Program-made: the position numbers and the translations under genes
Shown here: piece after piece, positions 7,909 through 15,170 of the stretch
Position numbering within the stretch: the first letter of the stretch is position 1
Layout of the letters: each line of letters begins with the position of its first letter
Notes under the pieces: generated by a model
What the model was told of the DNA's origin: nothing
Seen by the model: only the letters and a program-made list of their open reading frames with translations
The model's database searches: none
From: CAZOOA01 sp964581355
GTDB taxonomy: Bacteria > Bacillota > Dethiobacteria > DTU022 > UBA8154
DNA: 33,831 nt
NCBI GenBank assembly: GCA_964581355.1
Contig: CAZOOA010000027.1
Span: 1 to 33,831, forward strand
Direction of reading: 5' to 3'

Positions 7909-9141
7909 TTGGATGGCGTTTACATTATTGGCGCAGGCATGACAAAATTCGGCAAGTTTCCAGATATGTCAATTAAAAGTTTGTCCAACCAGGCCATTTA
8001 CAGTGCGCTTCAAGATGCAGGAATCAATCAAAAAGACTTGCAGGCAGGGTATGTTTCCAATACGTTTTGGGGTCGCTACAGCGGTCAACATTCGATTAAA
8101 GGCGAAGTAATATTAAGAGCATTTGGGATAGAGGAAATACCCGTTATAAACACAGAGAATGCTTGTGCCGGTGCCTCAACTGCCTTGCATTTGGCCTGGA
8201 CCGGGGTGAAAAGCGGGCTGTATGATCTGGTATTGGCTTTGGGCGTCGAAAAATTGTCTCATGAAGATAAAGATTTCGCTTTACGCTCTTTTGATAGTTG
8301 TGTGGATGTAGAAAACTCTGAGCAATTTTTTGAGCAGATTGTTGCCATTGATCAGCAGTCACAATCCACCGGGGCAGAATCATCTATTGGACAGGGCAGA
8401 AGTATTTTTATGGATGTGTATGCCTTTCTGGCACGATGGCATATGGAAAAGTATGGTTCAACCCAAAAACAGATGGCAGCTATTTCTTCCAAAAATCACG
8501 AACATGGTTACTATAACCCCTTAGCCCAAATCAGGAGGAAAATGAGTGTGGAAGAAGTGTTGGCAGACAGGGAGATCAATTACCCGATTACCAGGGCCAT
8601 GTGCTCTCCTGTCGGGGATGGAGCAGCGGCCGTGATCCTCTGTTCAGAAGACTACTTGAAGAGGATGAAGAATGCCAAGCCCGTTAAAGTTTTGGCCTCA
8701 ATGATCGGTAGCGGGAGAAACCGGAGCATTGACGAGGAACATGTTGGCAGCAAGGTTTCCAAAAAAGCATATGAACTATCCGGAATTGGTCCTGAGGATG
8801 TTGATTTGGCGGAGTTACATGATGCTACAGCTTTTGGTGAACTGCTTCAAACGGAGGTGATGGGTTTTTGTCGGGAGGGCGAGGGTGGCCTCTTGGCTGA
8901 AAGAGGTGAAACCCGGCTAGGTGGAAAGTTGCCCATTAACACTTCCGGGGGGCTAGAATCCCGGGGCCACCCCATCGGTGCGTCAGGATTGGCTCAGGTA
9001 TTTGAAATCGTATTGCAGTTAAGAGGAGAAGCGGGTGAAAGGCAGGTGGAAAACGCCAGGATTGGCTTGACGGAAAACGGTGGAGGCTTTTTGGGCCTGG
9101 AAGAAGCGGTTGTATCAGTTAACATATTTCAGGGGCTGTAG
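7909..9141 (+). CDS. Thiolase-family protein (SCP-x/acetyl-CoA acetyltransferase-like)
   Basis: About 410 residues, full length for the SCP-x-like thiolase class, which cleaves or forms 3-ketoacyl-CoA with free CoA. The nucleophile is Cys86 in NTENACAGAS. His304 lies in ELHDATAFGE and His354 in ESRGHPIGASG. The C-terminal Cys of classical thiolases is replaced by a glycine-rich ENGGGFLG, as in the SCP-x branch. I chose TTG 7909 because GGAGG (7896-7900) lies eight bases upstream and the protein then begins at the usual VYIIGAGMTKFGK strand; a start at 7885 would place the ribosome site inside the gene. First gene behind the sigma-54 promoter. Probable role: thiolytic release of an acyl-CoA in the pathway. 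Confidence 0.88.
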   Translation: MDGVYIIGAGMTKFGKFPDMSIKSLSNQAIYSALQDAGINQKDLQAGYVSNTFWGRYSGQHSIKGEVILRAFGIEEIPVINTENACAGASTALHLAWTGVKSGLYDLVLALGVEKLSHEDKDFALRSFDSCVDVENSEQFFEQIVAIDQQSQSTGAESSIGQGRSIFMDVYAFLARWHMEKYGSTQKQMAAISSKNHEHGYYNPLAQIRRKMSVEEVLADREINYPITRAMCSPVGDGAAAVILCSEDYLKRMKNAKPVKVLASMIGSGRNRSIDEEHVGSKVSKKAYELSGIGPEDVDLAELHDATAFGELLQTEVMGFCREGEGGLLAERGETRLGGKLPINTSGGLESRGHPIGASGLAQVFEIVLQLRGEAGERQVENARIGLTENGGGFLGLEEAVVSVNIFQGL

Positions 9142-9268
9142 TAATCACAATGTTGTTTATGCTCAAAATTGGGACAAGTTTCAGAGGGGAGGTGTTCAGC
9201 AAGAAAAGTATTGTCATTGCGTTACAGGGTGTGTCAGCTGTAAAAACAATTAATCGGGAGGAAAAGTT

Positions 9269-10048
9269 ATGAGCAGACTCTATATGAACGATTGGCCTCC
9301 TTATGCCAAAGCGGATATGAATCGTAGAGATGGCTCGCTGCTGGCGGCAAAGCTAATGGCCAATGCGGCACAAACAGCCCCAAAAGCAGGTGGGATTGAC
9401 CAGGTGGAGTGTTGTATTGTCTCTGGTGAAGAAGAAATGGAGCTTATTGCCAGAAAAATTGAAGAACTGGCCGATGAGAATTCCAAGAACAAAATGTGGA
9501 AAAGAATATTCAGAACAGAAGCAATCATGGTTCGAGAGACAGACTGTGTTCTTTTTATCGGCAATTACCGTGTCGCTGATAGTCCCCTTGATCTGGGTTG
9601 TGGCGTTTGCGGAGGGGCTGAAAAGTGCGGTTATGTGTATAACCGTAGACATAGCCGCTATGGCCAGATCGACCTGGTTGAAGGGAAAAAAGACCGGTCT
9701 CACCGGATGGTGGACGGCCCGCTCTGTTCAATCTTTGTCGGCGATTTGGGCTATGCTGTCGGAGGTGCAACTTACATTGCCAAGCAGCTTTTTGTCGATA
9801 CGCGTCCCCTGATTAGTGTAAGTATTGCAGGGCAGAAACTAGGCTACTGCCCAAACTCAGAAATGGTCGTAGGGTTGCCCATATCATCTTTACCGAAAAA
9901 TCCCTATGTTGATGTCTTGCCTGACTACCACCTGCTTACCAGGGATAAAGCAGTTAAGCAGCTGCGGAAAAATTATGTAGTTTCACGCATGGTACACTGG
10001 TTTGATTATCGCTCCTGGTATCCCAAAGAGAAAAAGGGGGATGAATAA
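9269..10048 (+). CDS. DUF2148 ferredoxin-like iron-sulfur protein, first copy
   Basis: A 259-residue member of DUF2148, a family of anaerobes with a ferredoxin-like cysteine cluster and no proven function that I know of. The cysteines are in LGCGVCGGAEKCGY (C-x2-C-x5-C) with another in GPLCS. The spacing differs from the paralogue that follows. The N-terminal part (DGSLLAAKLMANAAQTAPKA) matches the usual DUF2148 opening. ATG 9269 follows CGGGAGGAAAAG. Its stop is followed at once by the next ATG, so the two are translationally coupled and may form a heterodimer. A 127-base gap separates it from the thiolase without an obvious promoter. An electron-transfer role is inference from the cysteines. 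Confidence 0.82.
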   Translation: MSRLYMNDWPPYAKADMNRRDGSLLAAKLMANAAQTAPKAGGIDQVECCIVSGEEEMELIARKIEELADENSKNKMWKRIFRTEAIMVRETDCVLFIGNYRVADSPLDLGCGVCGGAEKCGYVYNRRHSRYGQIDLVEGKKDRSHRMVDGPLCSIFVGDLGYAVGGATYIAKQLFVDTRPLISVSIAGQKLGYCPNSEMVVGLPISSLPKNPYVDVLPDYHLLTRDKAVKQLRKNYVVSRMVHWFDYRSWYPKEKKGDE

Positions 10049-10870
10049 ATGGCGATCATGGATGGCAATAAGTCAGCAAACGAATACCTGGTCGAAATTG
10101 CCAGGATGGGGGCTATGGCTGCTTTAAAAGCACCCAATATGGCCAATACTGAAATTAAAACGATGATTTTAACAGGAGAAGACCTGGAGCCTCTTTCGGA
10201 GATTCTTGTGGCTTTGGGGGCAACCAGTGCCTTCATTTATGGTGATGGTTTATGCGGGAAAAAGTCTTTTGAGGCGCAAACACCCATCGTCGAGCTTTTA
10301 ATCGGCGCCAACTTATCACAATCAGATTTAAACTGGAATTGCGGTGCTTGTGGTTTCGATACCTGTGCGGAGTTTAATCGTTATGCCAAAGAAAACTTAA
10401 GTGCTGGCGGCTTGTTTGCAGGTCCCTCTTGCAACTGGAAAGTGCTGGACTTTGGCACAGCCCAATCCTGGGCTGCGGCAAGCATCTGGCAGCAAAATGT
10501 AGACAACAGGGCCCAGGCTTCGTACGGCGCCGCTGCCATGCTGGTAGGGCATATGGAAGGATGCACTACAACAGTGGGGATATCAATCGGGCCCTGCAGG
10601 GATACTGTATGGTATAACCGGCCGGACATGGCGCATACCTTTGATATGGATAAACACGAACAGTTTGTTCTCAACACCCTGCCCCAGTTTTTCGTCGGGT
10701 TTTGCGGTGGGGGCTATCCGCAGGTCAAAGATAAAACAGGCTGGCCCGTGGAGCCACCGCAATATCTCCGGAAAGGAGATTCTCCTGAATTAATTGCCAA
10801 AAGCCAGGAGGCCATGGGGAAAGTTGGAGAGCTGATTGCCAAAGAGAAAAAGCGCCTGGGTAAAGCTTAA
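10049..10870 (+). CDS. DUF2148 ferredoxin-like iron-sulfur protein, second copy
   Basis: A 273-residue paralogue of the preceding protein. The cluster motif is the canonical form, NWNCGACGFDTCAEF (C-x2-C-x4-C), with a fourth cysteine in GPSCNWK. The N-terminal half contains DGLCGKKSFE. It begins on the base after the previous stop, with GAGAAAAAGGGGGATG as ribosome site inside the upstream gene. Pairing of a canonical and a variant copy suggests a two-subunit iron-sulfur protein serving the neighbouring reductase or ligase. Function unproven. Confidence 0.82.
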   Translation: MAIMDGNKSANEYLVEIARMGAMAALKAPNMANTEIKTMILTGEDLEPLSEILVALGATSAFIYGDGLCGKKSFEAQTPIVELLIGANLSQSDLNWNCGACGFDTCAEFNRYAKENLSAGGLFAGPSCNWKVLDFGTAQSWAAASIWQQNVDNRAQASYGAAAMLVGHMEGCTTTVGISIGPCRDTVWYNRPDMAHTFDMDKHEQFVLNTLPQFFVGFCGGGYPQVKDKTGWPVEPPQYLRKGDSPELIAKSQEAMGKVGELIAKEKKRLGKA

Positions 10871-10895
10871 TCAGCTGTGAACAGGGAGAAGAAAA

Positions 10896-11555
10896 ATGAA
10901 ACCAACTTCGATCAAAAAAGTAAACGAACTTACAAGTGCCAAAATTCAAGAATATGAAGAACTGGCACTAAAGCAAGGTGCTACCCATACGGCGCCAATC
11001 CTGGCTCAAGAGGTAATCATGGATTATCGTGCCTACTATAAATGCATCATTCCCAAGTGTCCTTATTATAACACCAATATCCATTGTCCTCCTTTTGCTC
11101 CGTCCTTTCTCGATATGGAAAAATTAGTTAATTGCTATGAAGCAGGTATCTTGATCGGCGTAAAGCTTCCCCCCACGGCAGTAACTGGCAAGGGAGGGAA
11201 AGAAAAGGGAAAAAACGCCCTGGTTTCTTCAGAAGTGGTTGCTGGAAGGCTAAAGATCCATGAAATTGTTACCCGTGTTGAAGCAAGAGCCTTTTATGAT
11301 GGTTTCTATTTTGCAACTGCCTTTAGTGGGGGAAGTTGTAAGGCGGCATGGTGTCCCGATAGGCCCTGTCAAGTATTGGAGGCAGGAAAAGCTTGCCGTT
11401 TTCCACTTAGAGGCAGGCCCTGTATGGAAGGGGTAGGCATGGATGTTTATCGGATGGCCAGCAATGCAGGATGGGAAATATATCCTGTGGGGAGCTGCAG
11501 CAAAAATGAAGAGGTGCCTCATGGAATGAGAGTCGGGCTTGTCCTGATCCAGTGA
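10896..11555 (+). CDS. DUF2284 predicted metal-binding protein
   Basis: A 219-residue member of DUF2284, a cysteine-rich family common in anaerobes. One cluster is KCIIPKCPYYNTNIHCPPFAP, split here as KCIIPKCPYY and NIHCPPFAP; the second is CKAAWCPDRPC followed by KACRFPLRGRPCMEG. The many paired cysteines suggest one or two iron-sulfur clusters. ATG 10896 follows GGGAGAAG with a 25-base gap after the DUF2148 pair. Seen in sequence: full-length family member with all cysteines. Function is not known; it may help assemble or reduce an iron-sulfur flavoenzyme. Confidence 0.8.
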   Translation: MKPTSIKKVNELTSAKIQEYEELALKQGATHTAPILAQEVIMDYRAYYKCIIPKCPYYNTNIHCPPFAPSFLDMEKLVNCYEAGILIGVKLPPTAVTGKGGKEKGKNALVSSEVVAGRLKIHEIVTRVEARAFYDGFYFATAFSGGSCKAAWCPDRPCQVLEAGKACRFPLRGRPCMEGVGMDVYRMASNAGWEIYPVGSCSKNEEVPHGMRVGLVLIQ

Positions 11556-11590
11556 TTGAAAAGAATAATTCCCGTTGAGGAGATGAGCGT

Positions 11591-12937
11591 ATGGATGATC
11601 GGTTGGCCTGGAACCCGGAGATGGAATTAATGCCTGAGGAAGATATGGCAAAAATTCAATGGAAAAAACTAAAAAACACGTTGGAGCACGCTTATGAAAA
11701 ATCGCCTTTTTATCGGAAAAAGTTTCAGGAGGCAAACCTGCACCCCAAGGATATCCGATCATTTGAAGATTTTTCATTAAAAGTGCCTGTTACGACAAAG
11801 GAAGAAATCAGGGAAATGCAGTCGAAAGGTTATCCGTTAGGGGATAACATGACTGTTTCTATGTCTGACATTGTTTGGGTCACAGCTTCTACAGGAACGA
11901 CCGGCAAGCCAACTTACACTTGCTGCACCAAGAATGACTGGCAGATGTGGATGGAATCCATTAAACGTATGCTGTGGCTGGGTGGGTTGCGTCCTCGGGA
12001 TGTGCATTTCCATGCCCTGGCACTTAGCACCTGGATCTCAGGCATCTCCTTTACCCAAGCAGCAAGGGAGTTAGGAGCCACTGTAGTTCCAGTGGGAGTT
12101 CCTACTCCGGCGCAAAGAATGCTCATGCTGGCTGCTGACCTGAACCCCACAAGTATAATCTGCACTCCTTCTTATGCTGAGCACCTGGCATTGCGGGTTA
12201 AAGAAGTTTTGGGCCTGGAGCCGGCCGAGTTGGGCATTCGTAAGTTTCTCTGCGGTGGTGAACCTGGAGCGGGTATCCCTTCGGTAAAAGAGCGGATAGA
12301 GCAAATATGGAATTGCGATCTTCGCGACCTGTGGGGCAGTCCGGAAATGATTGCCGGGGATAAAGTGGAATGCCATTTAAAGCAGGGAATGCATATTGTT
12401 AACCGGGAGTATTGCTATAACGAGATCTGCGATCCGGAAACCAAGGAACCCCTGGAGTTGGAAGATGGGGCAACGGGAACATTTATCTATACTTCCCTGG
12501 GCAAAGAAGCGGGTCCGTTACTCCGGTTTGATGTTCAGGACCAAGTGAAAGTGTGGACAACCCCTTGCGAGTGTGGTTATCCGGGAATACGAGTTACAGT
12601 AACGGGACGTTTTGACGATATGCTGAAAGTCAAAGGGGTAAAAATATGGCCTTCTACGATAAAAGATATAGTGGCGACTATGACACCTAAACTAACGGGT
12701 CAATTTAAAATGGTTTTATCCCAGAAGCCTATTTCATTTCGTGTTGAAGGGCCGATCCGGGTCAAGGCGGAATACGGAGAAAAGGTCCAGGAAAGTGAAC
12801 TTCCAAAACTAAAAGAAGAACTAACCCAGAGAATTCGTAATGCCACTTTATGGGCCCCCGAACACATAGACCTGGTTCCTCCCGGCACCATACCGACCCC
12901 GGAGTTTAAGGCAAGCTACCTGGAAATAAATGAGTAA
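11591..12937 (+). CDS. Phenylacetate-CoA ligase-like (PaaK family) AMP-forming CoA ligase
   Basis: A 448-residue adenylate-forming enzyme of the PaaK type, which activates a carboxylic acid with ATP and CoA. The phosphate loop TASTGTTGKPT is at about residues 98-108, LWGSPEM is the A5-like adenine/acid motif, and the C-terminal lid has GRFDDMLKVKGVKIWP. The N-terminus (WKKLKNTLEHAYEKSPFYRKKF) is standard for the family. ATG 11591 lies eight bases after GTTGAGGAG. It probably activates the pathway's acid substrate or product. The acid could be aromatic, cyclic or a short keto acid; the sequence alone does not say. Confidence 0.88.
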   Translation: MDDRLAWNPEMELMPEEDMAKIQWKKLKNTLEHAYEKSPFYRKKFQEANLHPKDIRSFEDFSLKVPVTTKEEIREMQSKGYPLGDNMTVSMSDIVWVTASTGTTGKPTYTCCTKNDWQMWMESIKRMLWLGGLRPRDVHFHALALSTWISGISFTQAARELGATVVPVGVPTPAQRMLMLAADLNPTSIICTPSYAEHLALRVKEVLGLEPAELGIRKFLCGGEPGAGIPSVKERIEQIWNCDLRDLWGSPEMIAGDKVECHLKQGMHIVNREYCYNEICDPETKEPLELEDGATGTFIYTSLGKEAGPLLRFDVQDQVKVWTTPCECGYPGIRVTVTGRFDDMLKVKGVKIWPSTIKDIVATMTPKLTGQFKMVLSQKPISFRVEGPIRVKAEYGEKVQESELPKLKEELTQRIRNATLWAPEHIDLVPPGTIPTPEFKASYLEINE

Positions 12938-13260
12938 TTGGCTTAAAGCTGGGGTGCCCCAAGGATAATTTCAATAAGGAAAGGAGCATTGGAGTAATAT
13001 CCTGCATTGCTCGTAATTGCTCAGCCCTGATGTGATTGAGCGAAATGCCGCGAAGAAGTGGGACAGTTTTGGCGTTTTCCCTGTCGGTTTTCTGCTGCGC
13101 TCAGGAAGCGCCAGAACCGTCCCCGCAGTTTCGCTTACAAATAGTGTTGAGCACGTTACAATTGATCTGCTTGGTGTTGGTCTGATGTTTCCCGGCAGGG
13201 ATATGGGCTCGATTGGTGCCAGTGTCCCAGGCCAATATTTATCATCATGGAGGGAGACAA
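12938..13260. other. Intergenic gap with a palindromic repeat element
   Basis: A 323-base gap between the CoA ligase and the first ADC-family gene. It is mostly occupied by the repeat element at 13013-13159. I see no -24/-12 promoter or terminator in the remaining sequence, so the downstream genes may still be read from the upstream promoter. Confidence 0.5.
13013..13159 (+). repeat. MITE/REP-like palindromic element, copy 1
   Basis: About 147 bp. It begins with GTAATTGCTCAG and ends with its imperfect inverse (TGAGCACGTTAC). The inner stem pairs 13060-13074 with 13109-13123 and is 15 bp long with one wobble or mismatch. The core between the arms (CTGTCGGTTTTCTGCTGCGC) is shared, inverted, with the element at 14922. 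No target duplication is evident. Confidence 0.7.
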
Positions 13261-14034
13261 GTGAAATTTATTAGAACGGGAGAAGAAGTCAAGCGCATTT
13301 TGGGTGTCATTGCCAAGCCAAAATTTCTTAATTGTGAAATGCTCGCTGCTGCTTTCAAAACTACACCTGAATTTGTACAAGAGGTGCTGCCGCCTCCCCT
13401 TAAGCCAGCTGCAGAACCACTAGGCACATTATTGGTGGGTGCTTGGGGAAAAAGCAATAGTGTAGGGCCTTTTCGGGGCGCTGCTCTGTATGTGAGGGCA
13501 GTCTACGAAGATATTGAAGGCGATTACTGTTTAACTATGCCTATGAATACGGATACAGCGATTCTGTTTGGGCGTGAAACTATGGGTGAGCCCAAAAAAC
13601 AGGCGCAAACGGATATTGTCTCTGTAGGCAGGAAAGTTATTGGGACCGTGCAGCGCCATGGTATTGAAGTAATGCGTGTTACAGCAACGCCAACCGGACC
13701 AGCAGATCCTCAGGATCTTTCCAGCTTTATCAATTTCCATTTCAAGTATACCTTCGCAGCTGATGGTTCAGGACTGGACCATGATCCGCTTTTAGTCCAT
13801 GTTTTGTTCTCCAATGTTGTTGAGGAAGCCTATGCCTGTGATGTAGAGTTGGCACTAACCAGGACAGACAATGATGTATACGGTGAAATTCCTGTTTTAG
13901 AAATGCTCCAATGCTGGTATACACCAAAAGTGGACATGCATGCCGAGTCGAAATATCTTACTACAGTGGATAAAGAAGCATTTTTGCCCTATGCTTTCTT
14001 TAAAATTGACCCTTATGATGATTATAGCAGGTAG
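13261..14034 (+). CDS. Acetoacetate decarboxylase (ADC) superfamily protein 1, divergent active site
   Basis: 257 residues from GTG 13261, chosen because GGAGGGAG (13249-13256) sits just before it; an earlier in-frame start at 13213 has no such site. The family marker is FGRETMGEPKKQ with Lys112-Lys113, where the first lysine forms the Schiff base in true ADC. By eye alignment to clostridial ADC, the positions of Glu61 and Glu76 hold other residues (Glu76 falls on Gly in GPFRGAA). In the wider superfamily such changes go with aldolase, dehydratase or hydrolase chemistry instead of decarboxylation. It is the most divergent of the three paralogues here. It may act on a keto intermediate of the local pathway. 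Confidence 0.78.
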   Translation: MKFIRTGEEVKRILGVIAKPKFLNCEMLAAAFKTTPEFVQEVLPPPLKPAAEPLGTLLVGAWGKSNSVGPFRGAALYVRAVYEDIEGDYCLTMPMNTDTAILFGRETMGEPKKQAQTDIVSVGRKVIGTVQRHGIEVMRVTATPTGPADPQDLSSFINFHFKYTFAADGSGLDHDPLLVHVLFSNVVEEAYACDVELALTRTDNDVYGEIPVLEMLQCWYTPKVDMHAESKYLTTVDKEAFLPYAFFKIDPYDDYSR

Positions 14035-14099
14035 CATCTGTACTATTGGGGTTTTATTTAAGCTTCGATGATATCAAACCAAGAAAGGGGTTTATCAAA

Positions 14100-14867
14100 A
14101 TGGCGAAAAAAGGCAAGTTGAAAGTTCAGGACTTTGGTTATACCATGCCGGTCAGCGATCCGGCTCATTGCAGTCCACCTTTTCTCTACAGGGGTATTGA
14201 AGCGTTTTCCATTGTATATGAAACGGATTATGAAAGTGCAGCACAAATGCTTCCTGAGCCCTTGGAATTTGCCAGTGATCCTCCAGTAGCAGGGTTGATG
14301 ATGAGCAACCTAACATTTTCCAACTTCGGACCTTATAAAGAAGCTATCCTCATGTTTAATGTTACCTTTAAGAACAAAAATTACCTTTATATACCCAACC
14401 TTTTTGTAACGCAAGAGGACCCACTAATCGGCGGCAGGGAGATTTGGGGTTACGCAAAAAAACTTGCAGACATGGAGTTCAAAAAAGAAAGGAATCAAAT
14501 TATCAGCTGGGTGGAGAGGCCAGCGGGAAACAGGCTGTTTACTGCCACAGTCAGCCCTGAAACCAACCTCAAGTTAGAGGACTGGCAAAATACAGATATT
14601 CTCTCATTGAAGAAAATTCCCAGCGCCGAGGAAGGAAAAGGCCCGGATGTCTGTCAGCTGGTTGGTTGCGAATTTAAGCTGACCCCAATTGTAGGTTCCG
14701 ATGGTATCGCCGAGCTATGGCGTTGTAAAGGAAGTTTGACCTTTGACAGCTGGTCCAGGGATGATGCCTGGCACCGGGTACCGGTGGTGAATATATTAGA
14801 CGCGATTTATGGCTGGTTTAACATTCACTTGCCGTACGGATATTTGGTCCATGACTACTTGGCTTAA
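14100..14867 (+). CDS. Acetoacetate decarboxylase (ADC) superfamily protein 2
   Basis: 255 residues from ATG 14100, nine bases after AAAGGGG; the longer TTG start at 14046 has no ribosome site. GGREIWGYAKKLADMEF is the classical ADC signature with Lys120-Lys121. An arginine in LYRGIEAF may correspond to Arg29, and Glu81 in GPYKEA to catalytic Glu76. The Glu61 position appears to be Leu. EPLEF matches the family's PEPLEL. It is cytosolic, with no signal peptide. A 65-base gap follows ADC protein 1. The Schiff-base lysine predicts enamine chemistry on a beta-keto substrate; the exact reaction is open. Confidence 0.85.
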   Translation: MAKKGKLKVQDFGYTMPVSDPAHCSPPFLYRGIEAFSIVYETDYESAAQMLPEPLEFASDPPVAGLMMSNLTFSNFGPYKEAILMFNVTFKNKNYLYIPNLFVTQEDPLIGGREIWGYAKKLADMEFKKERNQIISWVERPAGNRLFTATVSPETNLKLEDWQNTDILSLKKIPSAEEGKGPDVCQLVGCEFKLTPIVGSDGIAELWRCKGSLTFDSWSRDDAWHRVPVVNILDAIYGWFNIHLPYGYLVHDYLA

Positions 14868-14921
14868 AGGTAAAACCAAACTCGGAAACTTAAAAGCTTT
14901 ATTAAATGCTTTATACGTAGA

Positions 14922-15065
14922 GTAATTGCTCAGAAGAATTTGCAAGCGAAGCCGCGGGGACAGTTCGAGCGCTTCCGGAGCGCAGCGGAGAACCGGCAGG
15001 GAAAGTGCTCGAGCCGTCTCCCTGCTTCGCGGCCTTTGGCGAATAAATCTGGGCTGAACAGTCAC
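14922..15065 (-). repeat. MITE/REP-like palindromic element, copy 2 (inverted)
   Basis: About 144 bp. It starts with the same GTAATTGCTCAG as copy 1 and ends with CTGAACAGTCAC, which matches the inverse at 9 of 12 positions. Its inner arms are near 14957-14972 and 15005-15022. The core (CTTCCGGAGCGCAGCGGAGA) is the reverse complement of the copy 1 core with few changes. The two copies enclose the two cytosolic ADC genes. Confidence 0.7.
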
Positions 15066-15082
15066 AACGTGGAAAAAATACA

Positions 15083-15122
15083 AGGGGGGAAGTGGCCAGC
15101 TTCCCCCCTGAACATCTTTTTT
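15083..15122 (+). terminator. Strong G/C hairpin with downstream T-run before the flavoprotein gene
   Basis: A perfect 10-bp stem (15083-15092 with 15100-15109) has a seven-base loop. Six T residues follow at 15117-15122, seven bases after the stem. It could end transcripts from the ADC pair, attenuate reading into the next gene, or protect an mRNA end. The offset T-run makes full termination uncertain. Confidence 0.5.
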
Positions 15123-15170
15123 GCCTTGTGAGCTTGAGGCAATACACAAGAGCGATAGGAGTGATTGAGG

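Larger units (their letters stand above)
14868..15170. other. Intergenic gap with a repeat element and a hairpin
   Basis: The 303 bases between ADC protein 2 and the flavoprotein gene hold the second palindromic repeat (14922-15065) and the G/C hairpin at 15083-15122, plus the ribosome site TAGGAG at 15156-15161. I see no gene in it. Confidence 0.55.

Noticed and set aside
7677..7976. 99-codon open frame before the thiolase
   Set aside because: It spans the sigma-54 promoter, overlaps the thiolase start, lacks a ribosome site and has no protein-like domain.
9192..9272. 26-codon frame ending in an ATGA overlap with the first DUF2148 gene
   Set aside because: The GTG start lies directly on the G-rich site, so initiation spacing is wrong; the coupling overlap may be chance.
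12985..13010. Possible second sigma-54 promoter before ADC protein 1
   Set aside because: The GG and GC are eleven bases apart rather than ten and the rest of the consensus is missing.
13013..15065. CRISPR array or composite transposon
   Set aside because: There are only two palindromic copies, no spacers, and no transposase between or near them.
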